Source of the DNA: JANXQE01 sp035651635
GTDB lineage: Bacteria > Verrucomicrobiota > Verrucomicrobiia > Limisphaerales > UBA8199
DNA length: 17,198 bases
Direction: 5' to 3'
Assembly (NCBI GenBank): GCA_035651635.1
Contig: DASRFK010000084.1
Location: forward strand, 1 to 17,198
Part shown: one piece after another, positions 8,026-13,610 of the stretch
How positions within the stretch are numbered: the stretch's first letter is position 1
Layout of the letters: each line of letters begins with the position of its first letter
Notes under the pieces: generated by a model
The model's database searches: none
What the model was told of the DNA's origin: nothing
What the model saw: the letters and a program-made list of their open reading frames with translations, nothing else
Program-made: the position numbers and the translations under genes

Positions 8026-8096
8026 GAAGGCGAATTTCCCGGCAGCGATTTGCAACTGGCGTTGCATAAACACAGTTGCGCGGAAGATTCGCCTTC
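8026..8096. repeat. Nested 71-nt inverted repeat (long hairpin)
   Basis: The outer arms GAAGGCGAAT (8026-8035) and ATTCGCCTTC (8087-8096) are perfect complements. They extend inward by TTCC (8036-8039)/GGAA (8082-8085) with one bulged G. An inner stem GCAACTG (8052-8058)/CAGTTGC (8073-8079) closes a 14-nt loop. The structure ends 10 bases before the lipoprotein ATG at 8107. It could be a leader hairpin, a REP-like element or the scar of a recombination site. No terminal T-run is present. Confidence 0.65.
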
Positions 8097-8106
8097 AATT
8101 GATACT

Positions 8107-8319
8107 ATGAAAACAGCCGTTGCAGTTATGTTTGCGGTCAGCAGCTTGTTTCTGGCCGGTTGTTACACAAATCACCATGTCACAAAGTGGGAATACATGC
8201 AGCGGTTTGGAATGCAATCCGACGCGGAGCTTAATCGGTTGGCGGATGAGGGGTGGAGTATTGTAAGCTTCAGTGGCGAAGGCCAACCGGTTTACATCTT
8301 GAAACGACCGAGGCACTAA
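8107..8319 (+). CDS. Small lipoprotein with DUF4177-like sequence, 70 aa
   Basis: The ATG at 8107 opens a lipoprotein signal peptide (MKTAVAVMFAVSSLFLAGC) with lipobox LAGC and lipidated Cys19. The mature part has KWEYMQRFG, then DAELNRLADEGWSIVSFSG, then VYILKRPRH. This resembles the DUF4177 pattern: W-E-Y at the start, L-N-x-L-x-x-E-G-W in the middle, and a closing hydrophobic strand with K-R. No enzymatic function is known for that fold. The frame is open from an ATG at 8005, but that start would bury the signal peptide. The gene sits in the first cassette-like unit: its stop is 15 nt before the attC at 8335. No strong ribosome site is present. Export to the envelope is well supported. The function is unknown. 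Confidence 0.75.
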   Translation: MKTAVAVMFAVSSLFLAGCYTNHHVTKWEYMQRFGMQSDAELNRLADEGWSIVSFSGEGQPVYILKRPRH

Positions 8320-8334
8320 ATGGGGATACTGTGG

Positions 8335-8430
8335 GCGCAACGAGGCGCGGCACCGAATGAGCGGCACTGAAATGAATTTGAAATACCAGCACCGGCAACT
8401 GCCGCTCATCGGTGCGCTTGAACGTTATGC
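8335..8430 (+). other. attC recombination site (59-base-element type)
   Basis: R'' GCGCAAC (8335-8341) and R' GTTATGC (8424-8430) bound a 96-bp imperfect palindrome. The inner arms 8350-8366 and 8400-8415 pair over 16 bp (core CACCG-A-TGAGCGGCA). One unpaired A (8356 or 8357) lies in the left arm, where attC sites carry extrahelical bases. A 33-nt variable loop separates the arms. The right end reads CTTGAACGTT, as in many attC sites. The next ORF starts six bases later. R'' and R' match each other at only five of seven bases, as expected when the right hexamer belongs to the next cassette. Confidence 0.78.
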
Positions 8431-8436
8431 TTTCAC

Positions 8437-8766
8437 ATGAGCTGGGTCACAGATGTCATTCTTTGCATCAATCTTGAGGAGAAATTTCGAGACGACGCCG
8501 ACTATTCGGAGTCTTGCGAGCCCGTCGACAGCACCAACAGGTGGCTGACCGACCATGAACATGGCAAACTCGATCAGATTTCCGAGGCCGTCGTATCCAG
8601 CGGAAAAGCCATGCAGTGTTTCGTATATGGCGGCGCGTTCAATTTTTTGGACGCGGACGAGTTTATAAAACTGGTTTTATCTCAGGAATGGAAGATGCCC
8701 GAAGCTGTTCAGCTTCTAATAAAGAACGAGGAAGAAGATGCTTTCACGATGTATGGGTCCTCTTGA
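8437..8766 (+). CDS. Cassette-borne hypothetical protein, 109 aa
   Basis: The ATG at 8437 lies six bases after the attC right end, without a Shine-Dalgarno sequence; both are common for integron cassettes. The product (MSWVTDVILCINLEEKF...) is acidic and soluble, with no signal peptide. Features visible by eye are NRWLTDHEHGKLDQISEAV, a central SSGKAMQCFVYGGAFNFLD, and an acidic tail ending KNEEEDAFTMYGSS. I do not recognise a characterised family. The compact, acidic make-up is typical of hypothetical proteins carried in cassette arrays (general knowledge, not a homology claim). The stop codon is followed six bases later by GCATAAC, the R''-like start of a second, degraded attC. The reading frame is well supported; the function is unknown. 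Confidence 0.7.
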   Translation: MSWVTDVILCINLEEKFRDDADYSESCEPVDSTNRWLTDHEHGKLDQISEAVVSSGKAMQCFVYGGAFNFLDADEFIKLVLSQEWKMPEAVQLLIKNEEEDAFTMYGSS

Positions 8767-8772
8767 GACCCT

Positions 8773-8831
8773 GCATAACTTTCGCGTTGCACTCGACGAA
8801 CAACCGAGGTCATTCGCGCCGCGTAATTGGC
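8773..8831 (+). other. Degenerate attC-like site
   Basis: GCATAAC (8773-8779) is the exact complement of GTTATGC at the end of the preceding attC, and lies six bases after the stop of the 109-aa ORF. Downstream, TTCGCG (8781-8786) can pair with CGCGTAA (8819-8825) with one bulge. No intact GTT core closes the site; GTAATTGGC at 8823-8831 is the nearest candidate. It would be 59 bp long. I read it as a decayed site. Confidence 0.4.
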
Positions 8832-8928
8832 TTTCAGCATACTAATGTAGCGTAGTCGCGGCGTCGGAGTAATGCCAGGAAAGGACATCGCAAATCAAAT
8901 CAACCAAACTCAGTGTCCGTGGCAAGCC

Positions 8929-9066
8929 ATGAGAAGCGAGCTCACCAATCGTGCGGGTGACGAGGGGCGGAAGAGGCGCAGGAAACCAGCAGCGAACGGC
9001 TTCACTCTGATCGAATTGTTGGTTGTGATAGGAGTCATTGCTATTCTTGCCGCCCTTTCTGGTTGA
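8929..9066 (+). pseudogene. Truncated prepilin-type leader (GFTLIELLVVI) ORF
   Basis: From the ATG at 8929 (an earlier in-frame ATG is at 8872) the frame encodes a basic leader with RKRRRKPAANG followed by FTLIELLVVIGVIAILAAL, then Ser-Gly and a stop. Family knowledge: this is the type IV prepilin/pseudopilin N-terminal signal. The prepilin peptidase cuts after Gly and methylates the Phe, and Glu5 is needed for assembly. Verrucomicrobiota encode many such proteins, normally with 150-250 more residues. Here translation stops immediately after the hydrophobic helix. The following ~150 bases contain stops in all forward frames and run into the convergent gene ending at 9219. A decayed gene is most likely. 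Confidence 0.65.
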
Positions 9067-9218
9067 CGCAACCCAACAGTTGGACTGCACGGGAATACCG
9101 GACGCGCATGATCCGGTGCTCCTGTGATCTGGGCTGCCCACGGCGGGAGAGTTCCACTTGCCGACTGGTACTAATGGTTTGTCGCGGCCCTTCTGGCAAA
9201 TTCGTCGTTTCTTCTACG

Positions 9219-10559
9219 TCACCTGGCAGCTGCAGGGCTGAAAACATATCGAAAAACCGAAACAGTCGCGACATCCGGTTCTCCAAACGACATGGCGGAG
9301 AGCATGACTCGAGGCCTGCCAAATTCCAGAACCTCGCTGTGCGTGATCGATCGCATATACGTCCGGTCCGCGTTGCCTTCGGGATTAAGCGTGGTACCGC
9401 TGGAACCGAGTCCGGAAGATTGGATCAGCATGGTCACATTTGGCCGCGTGGCGTCCTGAGTCGGCCGGACGCCCGCGAAACGGACCGACAAACCGAACCT
9501 TTGAGAGGTCCGCGAGATCAGCGGCTCGCGACCCGGTCCGGTAGCCCGAGAGGACGTGGTGAGCCATTCGTTCGTACTGACCATTACCTGATCGGAGAAC
9601 ACGTTGACGGTCTGCTTGGTGCTGTAGGTGATTCGAGCCTCTCCGATTTTGGCCAACCGAGCCAGCAGAGTCTCTGCGGCCCCGGCTTCGTTTTCCAAAC
9701 GCTCGCTATCCAACTCCACTATGCGTTTGGCTGGGATTTTGACCTGATAGGCTGTCACTTCAAAGTGGGCGGGAAACCCACCCTGCGCGGTGTCTGGACT
9801 CGATCCCGCCTGGGCCGAGGGTGGGGCGGTGCCGACATCAGCTGGTCTTTTGGGTAATTCCTCGAAGACATAACGAATAACGCACTTTGACGGGTGATCT
9901 TCGGCGGTAGCTGGATTTGAGTTGCTGCCCAGCATCACGCGGGGGTGACCAAACTCGAGCGGCTTCGTCTGGTTGAACTGGAAAGCATTAAGGGCTGTAA
10001 ACTTGCTTTTTGGCGCGATGTTACTTTGCCTCACCCTGGAAAGTTTGGCTTCAACTGTTACGTCTGGTTTGGAGCCCTTTTCTGCCGGTCGCCCCGACAG
10101 GTGCAGGACAAGACCGACATTCACGTAAGTTACCGTGTTGACCGAAGGATCCGAGGTTTCACCGTGGGCCATCTTCACCGGTTCGGCGCTCCCAATCAGG
10201 ATCTGTTCCGAGAGAACATTCACCTCTTGGTCGATTTGGTACAGGATCCGGGCATCCCCGGCGTCCCCCAAGGCTTTCAGCAGTGATAGCGGTGTCGTTG
10301 CCATGTGTGCCAGCGCATCGGGATCCAGTGCGTCGGCGCGAGCTCCCTGGAACTCGTATGCCGTCACGCGTAATCGCACAGGATACACTGCCTGCACCGG
10401 AGAAACCTGCGGACGGGAGAAGCCTCGCTGCTGGGGCGCTCCGGCGGCGGTTTCCGGAACGTTAGCTTCCGGCTGTTTGTCCGGAACAGGCTCTGCCCAT
10501 GCCCAGGCGGAGACAATCAAGGAAACGGCCATGAAACGCGAAGATTGGGTGGTACTCAT
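9219..10559 (-). CDS. Secreted protein with two tandem copies of an unrecognised domain, 446 aa
   Basis: The start is placed at the ATG 10557-10559 because MSTTQSSRFMAVSLIVSAWAWA is a signal peptide (cleavage near WAWA-E, about 22/23). The frame is open back to 10694, but that extension lacks export features. Repeat 1 spans about 61-233 and repeat 2 about 264-441. The paired segments are LRVTAYEF/FEVTAYQV, ARILYQIDQEVNVLSEQ/ARITYSTKQTVNVFSDQ, LEFGHPRVMLGS/LEFGRPRVMLSA and VIRYVFEE/VFRYVFSP. The order of strands, with a 'VNVGLVLHLSGRP' segment, faintly recalls secretin-type (type II/III secretion) beta-domains, but there is no clear family match and no transmembrane beta-barrel signature. A Pro/Ala-rich linker joins the copies. 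A triple 11-bp repeat lies 227 bp upstream in the same orientation. The gene stands alone. Confidence 0.82.
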   Translation of the reverse strand: MSTTQSSRFMAVSLIVSAWAWAEPVPDKQPEANVPETAAGAPQQRGFSRPQVSPVQAVYPVRLRVTAYEFQGARADALDPDALAHMATTPLSLLKALGDAGDARILYQIDQEVNVLSEQILIGSAEPVKMAHGETSDPSVNTVTYVNVGLVLHLSGRPAEKGSKPDVTVEAKLSRVRQSNIAPKSKFTALNAFQFNQTKPLEFGHPRVMLGSNSNPATAEDHPSKCVIRYVFEELPKRPADVGTAPPSAQAGSSPDTAQGGFPAHFEVTAYQVKIPAKRIVELDSERLENEAGAAETLLARLAKIGEARITYSTKQTVNVFSDQVMVSTNEWLTTSSRATGPGREPLISRTSQRFGLSVRFAGVRPTQDATRPNVTMLIQSSGLGSSGTTLNPEGNADRTYMRSITHSEVLEFGRPRVMLSAMSFGEPDVATVSVFRYVFSPAAAR

Positions 10560-10934
10560 CAAGTTTGTTAGACGACTTGGTCCAACCCGGCTATTCAGGC
10601 CATGGAGAACGTACTCAATCGAGCCCGGGAAATGAGCAGATTTGGGCCGAACCAGCAGGGCTAGGGATTGATGGTTCTCCCGTGGCGACAACAAGTTCGT
10701 TTGCGGGCAGAGTCTCTGTGTTTCAAAAGGAATTTTCCGTTTTCAATCATGAAATTGCATTCAGACCAGGGGTATGTCCTCCACCACGAACATTAAAATG
10801 AGATTAACCTAACATTAAAATTAGAACAGTCGAACGCGGTGGTTCGTCGGATAGTGAATGAGATGCATGCTCGGGCAACATCAACCAGCTGGTCATGCTC
10901 AGTCGCCCGTCGCATAACGAGGGACTGTTAATCG
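10560..10934. other. Intergenic stretch between divergent genes, with repeat site B
   Basis: About 375 bases separate the duplicated-domain gene (-) from the zinc-ribbon gene (+). The main content is the triple 11-bp repeat at 10786-10818, oriented to the minus-strand gene. Nothing else was recognised. A GCATAAC at 10912-10918 resembles an attC R'' box, but no partner or palindrome surrounds it. Confidence 0.5.
10786..10818 (-). promoter_or_regulatory. Triple 11-bp direct repeat, site B
   Basis: On the minus strand the three adjacent boxes are TTAATGTTAGG (10808-10818), TTAATCTCATT (10797-10807) and TTAATGTTCGT (10786-10796). All share TTAAT at exact 11-bp phase. They lie 227 bp upstream of the duplicated-domain secreted protein gene and point toward it. 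Unlike the other three sites, no good -10 hexamer is seen 15-16 nt from the start of box 3; CATACC begins 20 nt away. Confidence 0.68.
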
Positions 10935-11192
10935 ATGAGTACTAAATACTGCAAACAGAAATTCCTCTGCCCCGAATGCGGCTTCGGGAAGCCCGAACCA
11001 AATAGTCTTCAAGATGCTGCAAAAACGGCTGATGGCGCGCCCCGTGCGTATGCATGTGCCCATTGCCATTTTCAAATTCCAGCACATTTGGCGGAGCGCT
11101 GGGGTGGCATTACGGTTGAAGAGGCAAGAAGTGAATGGCGGCAGGTTTATCGGCCCAGCGTTGCTGGCCGTCCAGTTAGCGCAAACGTATGA
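10935..11192 (+). CDS. Zinc-ribbon-like protein, 85 aa
   Basis: ATG at 10935. The product has two CxxC knuckles, Cys12-x2-Cys15 (CPECGFG) and Cys41-x2-Cys44 (CAHCHFQIP), about 26 residues apart. This is the spacing expected of a treble-clef/zinc-ribbon fold binding one zinc ion. The second knuckle continues into HLAERWGGITVEEARSEW, a helix-like segment, and the chain ends VYRPSVAGRPVSANV. No signal peptide is present, so it is cytoplasmic. A GAGGG lies about 11 nt before the start, a little far for a Shine-Dalgarno sequence. A nucleic-acid- or protein-binding role is usual for such folds, but nothing here names a partner. The conserved-looking motif set makes this a real gene. Confidence 0.78.
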   Translation: MSTKYCKQKFLCPECGFGKPEPNSLQDAAKTADGAPRAYACAHCHFQIPAHLAERWGGITVEEARSEWRQVYRPSVAGRPVSANV

Positions 11193-11696
11193 CTCAGAGC
11201 ATTCCAATCAAATGGTCCCGAGAAACAGAAATCTGCCTCCGAATCCAGATTCGGCGGGCTAGGCACAAAATTAAAGGCTTCCCTCACCCTTGCGCAGTTT
11301 TGCCGAACTTTCAGGCAACCTGTCAGAGTTGGCCGACTCTCAAGCCAATTGCCGCTAAGCGCCGTCGAACTATTTCCTTCAACTTTCCGGTTCAGGAAAC
11401 ATCCTCGCCCAAGCAACTCAGATGGTCTGAACCGGAACCGAGGTGCTCGTGAATCTGAACCTCAGGAGTGTTGCAGGAGTATTCAAAAAGGATCGAGCTG
11501 ATTCCAAATCCAAAACTCAACGCAACACTAGAGCTTTCTGGCCAGGTTTTAAACACTCACCCAAAGCGACGACGCGTATGACCAACAGCACAGTTTCAAA
11601 CGAGATTGCAAGCGAAGCCTTTGCCGCTTCCAATGCGAGTCGCCCAGATAACGAGGGCGCCGCGACCATCCTCGGCCAATCCCGGAAATCAAAATC
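11193..11696. other. Intergenic stretch, no gene supported
   Basis: Roughly 500 bases. Several overlapping frames are open, including one from 11443, but the translations change character abruptly, lack ribosome sites and share no recognisable motifs. An in-frame TAA at 11649-11651 bounds the lipoprotein frame that starts at 11697. No convincing promoter repeat, terminator or RNA was seen. Confidence 0.5.
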
Positions 11697-12183
11697 TTGT
11701 GCTGTGTTCTGCTTATCGTTCCGCGGATTGCTTCCTGCTCTTCGCCAGCATTGGTCCTGGAAACGGTTGGCCCGGGTCCAATTGTTTATCCGGCTTCGAC
11801 CAACGGTATGGGTGATTTGCAGGTCTACAGCGAACCTGAGGAATATTACCAGGATGAGATGTCATATTTCCCGCACAGCGATTATCAGCTCTGCGCCGCT
11901 GACGGAAGGCATTTGCGGCGCGTTTGGAACCGCAACACGCACGAGGACGAAACACCCGCGGTCGTGTCTCTACACCCCGGCCGTTATGTTGTGAAAGCGT
12001 CGGCGGAGTTTTACGGATCCGTGAATGTGCCCGTGGTGATTAAGCCCCCACAAGCTGACCAAAGTCGTTTTACAGCCGGGCTGGATTCCGGGTGCGAAGG
12101 TGGACCATTCTCAACTAGTGCAAACTCCAAATGGCCATTTTGTCGGCTACCGAGCCGAACAAGGAGGAGACAACCATGAATGA
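11697..12183 (+). pseudogene. Small lipoprotein gene broken by a one-base frameshift
   Basis: The only start after the TAA at 11649 is TTG at 11697, preceded by GGAA. It gives a short lipoprotein signal (CCVLLIVPRIASC, lipobox IASC, Cys14). The mature part follows: LETVGPGPIVYP, DLQVYSEPEEYYQ, DYQLCAADGRHLRRVWN, and LHPGRYVVKASAEFYGSVNVPVVIKP. At the C5 run 12045-12049 the frame must shift: dropping one C continues as HKLTKVVLQPGW...TPNGHFVGYRAEQGGDNHE, stopping at 12181-12183. That ending (value-setting strand, then P-N/D-G-x-x-V-G-x-R-A) fits the pattern of small envelope lipoproteins seen in Verrucomicrobiota. Without the shift the protein ends in unrelated sequence at 12179. The repaired frame overlaps the next ATG as ATGAATGA, supporting it as the original reading. 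It may be a pseudogene or a sequencing error. Confidence 0.65.
12162..12167 (+). promoter_or_regulatory. Strong Shine-Dalgarno of the zinc-finger gene
   Basis: AGGAGG lies eight bases before the ATG at 12176, inside the 3' end of the repaired lipoprotein frame. It fixes the start of the downstream gene and supports translational coupling between the two genes. Confidence 0.75.
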
Positions 12184-12424
12184 ATTTCCCGAAGCGATCT
12201 GCCCTCTTTGCTCGCAACTCCACGTGCGTGAGCGCCTCCACTCACATATCAAGGAAGAGCACCCGCGGGTGCGCGAAGCAACCTGTAGGGTAATCCAGGC
12301 CTACCACAAAGGTTGGGCGGCCGAACACGGCGCGTGTGAGCCGTGCTGGAAATCGTTTCGAGACGCCGGCCGGATTCTATGCGTTTTGAAACAAACCAGA
12401 CCTCAATCTCCAACGAGCGGTTAG
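12176..12424 (+). CDS. Small zinc-finger-like protein, 82 aa
   Basis: The start at 12176 is chosen over an in-frame ATG at 12131 because of the AGGAGG eight bases upstream. The N-terminus carries a C2H2-like arrangement: Cys9-x2-Cys12 (ICPLCSQLH), then His24-x4-His29 (HSHIKEEH). A second knuckle, Cys54-x2-Cys57 (CEPCW), lies in the C-terminal half. The domain order suggests one C2H2-type finger with a helix (REATCRVIQAYHKGWA) leading to a second metal-binding pair. It overlaps the end of the repaired lipoprotein frame by 8 bases, so the two genes were probably one transcription unit. No signal peptide is present. A DNA- or protein-binding function is possible but not shown. Confidence 0.75.
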   Translation: MNEFPEAICPLCSQLHVRERLHSHIKEEHPRVREATCRVIQAYHKGWAAEHGACEPCWKSFRDAGRILCVLKQTRPQSPTSG

Positions 12425-12446
12425 TTTTCGCACACATTCCTTTCTC

Positions 12447-12752
12447 ATGAATTCAATTGATCAACAGACGGATCCCAACCCGTATTCGGCCAAACACATG
12501 GCCAAGCCGGTTAATTTCTATTGCGCTGCCCCGGAGGCCAAATCCGTCCATCTCGAGGGCGATTTCAGCAGCTGGGCGCCACTGCCGATGCAACGCCGCG
12601 TAGACGGCTGGTGGTTCCTCCAGGTACAGCTCACTCATGGACATCACCAATACCGCTTTAACATCGATGGCCAACGACGGCTCGATCCCCGGTCGGTTGG
12701 GACAGCGCATAATGAGGCAAACGAAGAGGTGTCAATCGTTTCAGTCAGTTGA
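12447..12752 (+). CDS. Stand-alone CBM48/AMPK-type glycogen-binding-like domain protein, 101 aa
   Basis: After a short N-terminal tail, residues about 20-101 form one E-set domain: KPVNFYCAAPEAKSVHLEGDFSSWAPLPM, then DGWWFLQVQLTHGHHQYRFNIDGQRRLDP, then an acidic NEANEEVSIVSVS end. The pattern V-x-L-x-G-D-F-x-x-W, followed by G-x-W-x-x-x-x-x-L-x-x-G-x-(H/Y)-x-Y-x-F and D-P, is that of CBM48/AMPK-beta glycogen-binding domains. In larger enzymes (branching and debranching enzymes) it is an N-terminal module; here it is the whole protein. The tryptophans may contact alpha-glucan. No signal peptide is visible, so it is likely cytosolic. It lies 22 nt after the zinc-finger gene, but without a clear ribosome site. 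A link to glycogen is inference. Confidence 0.8.
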   Translation: MNSIDQQTDPNPYSAKHMAKPVNFYCAAPEAKSVHLEGDFSSWAPLPMQRRVDGWWFLQVQLTHGHHQYRFNIDGQRRLDPRSVGTAHNEANEEVSIVSVS

Positions 12753-12766
12753 CCGGTTAAAATCAA

Positions 12767-12964
12767 GTGAAACAAACATTGCCAAAATCAATTCTGGCCG
12801 CCAGGGCGCTCAAGGCGGTGTTCTGTTGCGCCGCGTTGAGCATCAGTGCCGGGTGCGCGTCGTCTCACCGCGGGGTTTCCGGCCGGTCCTGGAGCCAAAC
12901 CGCAAAGCAAGATCAGGAGGCACGGGAAAACCCCAACGAGACCTCATTTTTTGGGGGAAACTGA
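12767..12964 (+). CDS. Very small lipoprotein, 65 aa (first of three)
   Basis: A GTG at 12767 opens a lipoprotein signal: basic n-region with two Lys, hydrophobic AVFCCAALSI, lipobox SAGC with Cys30. The mature peptide is only ~36 residues, polar, and ends NETSFFGGN. There is no other candidate function. It starts 14 nt after the CBM48-like gene stops, but has no good Shine-Dalgarno, so the start is supported by the signal peptide alone. Two further lipoproteins of similar size follow. Overlapping frames here lack export features. Confidence 0.55.
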   Translation: MKQTLPKSILAARALKAVFCCAALSISAGCASSHRGVSGRSWSQTAKQDQEARENPNETSFFGGN

Positions 12965-13375
12965 GCCGTTTGTGGCCATTTCCTTCTCTGCCCGACCGGA
13001 GCATTATGAAGCAGAAGGAAAGGGGCGACGCGGGTGAGCGCGATTGAAATCGCGATCCAGTTCCGTTATTATCCCCGAGCGATGCACTTGAGAGCGCGGA
13101 TCGCGTTGTTGACCTGGTGGGTTACGGCTACTACTCCGCTCAACGCGACTATCCAGCCCTTAGCACCGTGGGTGCCTCGCGATGATCCGGAGGTCTTTGC
13201 TGAAATTCAGTCGAAATTTAATGTACCGTTAATCTTCCTTTAATGAGCGCGTGCCATAATCGTCAGGTATTGGACACCTGGATCGGCTGGCGCCGAAGCG
13301 TGGTGCCAGGCTCAGATCCGGCTGTTGGTGACTGCAATAACAGAAGACCAAAGTCTGCTAATTAAAGCTAAAACT
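12965..13375. other. Leader region with repeat site C and a hairpin
   Basis: About 410 bases. It contains an open frame 13034-13243 (GTG start). Its inner ATG at 13082 gives a weak signal-peptide-like start, but its last eight codons coincide with the triple repeat of site C, so I do not call it a gene. After site C comes a CATAAT at 13255-13260 and a stem of CTGGCGCC (13287-13294)/GGTGCCAG (13302-13309) with a 7-nt loop. This stem lies in the presumed leader of the lipoprotein gene at 13376. Confidence 0.5.
13218..13250 (+). promoter_or_regulatory. Triple 11-bp direct repeat, site C, with -10-like element
   Basis: The boxes on the plus strand are TTAATGTACCG (13218-13228), TTAATCTTCCT (13229-13239) and TTAATGAGCGC (13240-13250), in exact 11-bp phase. 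CATAAT (13255-13260), five of six matches to TATAAT, begins 15 nt after the first T of box 3. The next gene start is at 13376, leaving a leader of about 110 nt. Confidence 0.7.
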
Positions 13376-13597
13376 ATGAGCTCAACGGAAAAGCGAACGA
13401 CACTGGATTCGTCTCTCGTCAAAAGGATAGCGCGCGCCGATAGGCCAGATTATTCCGTCTTAGTTGTTTTAGGTGCGGTCATGGCGTTGGCCATCTTGAG
13501 CGGTTGCGCCTCGGCTCCTGTCGGCGGTTCATCCGACCCCTACCAATACAACACCGCCACTGGCTCCCCAGCGGTCGGCAGCTATCCCTGGCATTGA
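13376..13597 (+). CDS. Very small lipoprotein, 73 aa (second of three)
   Basis: The ATG at 13376 is preferred over an earlier in-frame GTG at 13325. The product has an unusually long polar n-region of about 26 residues (several Lys/Arg), then the hydrophobic VLVVLGAVMALAI, lipobox LSGC, and Cys44. The mature tail is 30 residues rich in Gly, Ser, Pro and Tyr (DPYQYNTATG, ending SYPWH). No domain can fit such a tail, so a structural or signalling role at the membrane is all that can be proposed. It is the first gene after repeat site C and its -10-like element, and is probably controlled by it. No Shine-Dalgarno is evident. Confidence 0.6.
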   Translation: MSSTEKRTTLDSSLVKRIARADRPDYSVLVVLGAVMALAILSGCASAPVGGSSDPYQYNTATGSPAVGSYPWH

Positions 13598-13610
13598 TTC
13601 AGGGGCACGG

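Larger units (their letters stand above)
7785..8106. other. Intergenic stretch between ATPase and cassette-like lipoprotein gene
   Basis: No gene supported. It holds a direct repeat GCAGATCCGA (7816-7825 and 7842-7851), the perfect inverted repeat at 7900-7924, and the nested hairpin at 8026-8096. It also holds the proposed left boundary of the cassette-like segment, GTTGCGC at 8075-8081. A frame in phase with the lipoprotein is open from an ATG at 8005, but its first 34 residues would place a hydrophilic stretch before the signal peptide, so it was not used. Confidence 0.5.
8076..8831 (+). mobile_element. Two integron-cassette-like units without an integrase
   Basis: Each small gene is preceded by a TTNNNN hexamer complementary to the R'' box that follows it. 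TTGCGC (8076-8081) matches GCGCAA of the site at 8335, and TTATGC (8425-8430) matches GCATAA at 8773. Known integron logic predicts this: the last six bases of an attC site move to the left end of the inserted cassette. Unit 1 (8076-8424) carries the small lipoprotein gene and a well-formed attC. Unit 2 (8425-about 8831) carries a 109-aa ORF that starts six bases after the attC, as is usual for cassettes, and ends in a degenerate attC. No intI gene is visible. The left boundary is less sure, because the hairpin at 8026-8096 spans it. Confidence 0.55.

Noticed and set aside
9063..9857. 264-aa open frame on the plus strand opposite the duplicated-domain protein
   Set aside because: Antisense to a gene with a signal peptide and two internal repeats. 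No ribosome site and no features of its own.
10912..10918. GCATAAC box resembling an attC R'' before the zinc-ribbon gene
   Set aside because: No complementary GTTATGC-type box and no surrounding palindrome within attC distance.
11443..11994. 183-aa open frame overlapping the lipoprotein gene
   Set aside because: Arg/Thr/Ser-rich composition without motifs. The overlapping frame carries the lipobox and a coherent mature domain.
13034..13243. 69-aa ORF with a weak signal-peptide-like start at 13082 (WVPRDDPEVFAEIQ)
   Set aside because: Its last codons are the TTAAT repeats of site C, so the open end is explained by the regulatory site. No ribosome site. It could be the remnant of a secreted protein, but this is not supported enough.
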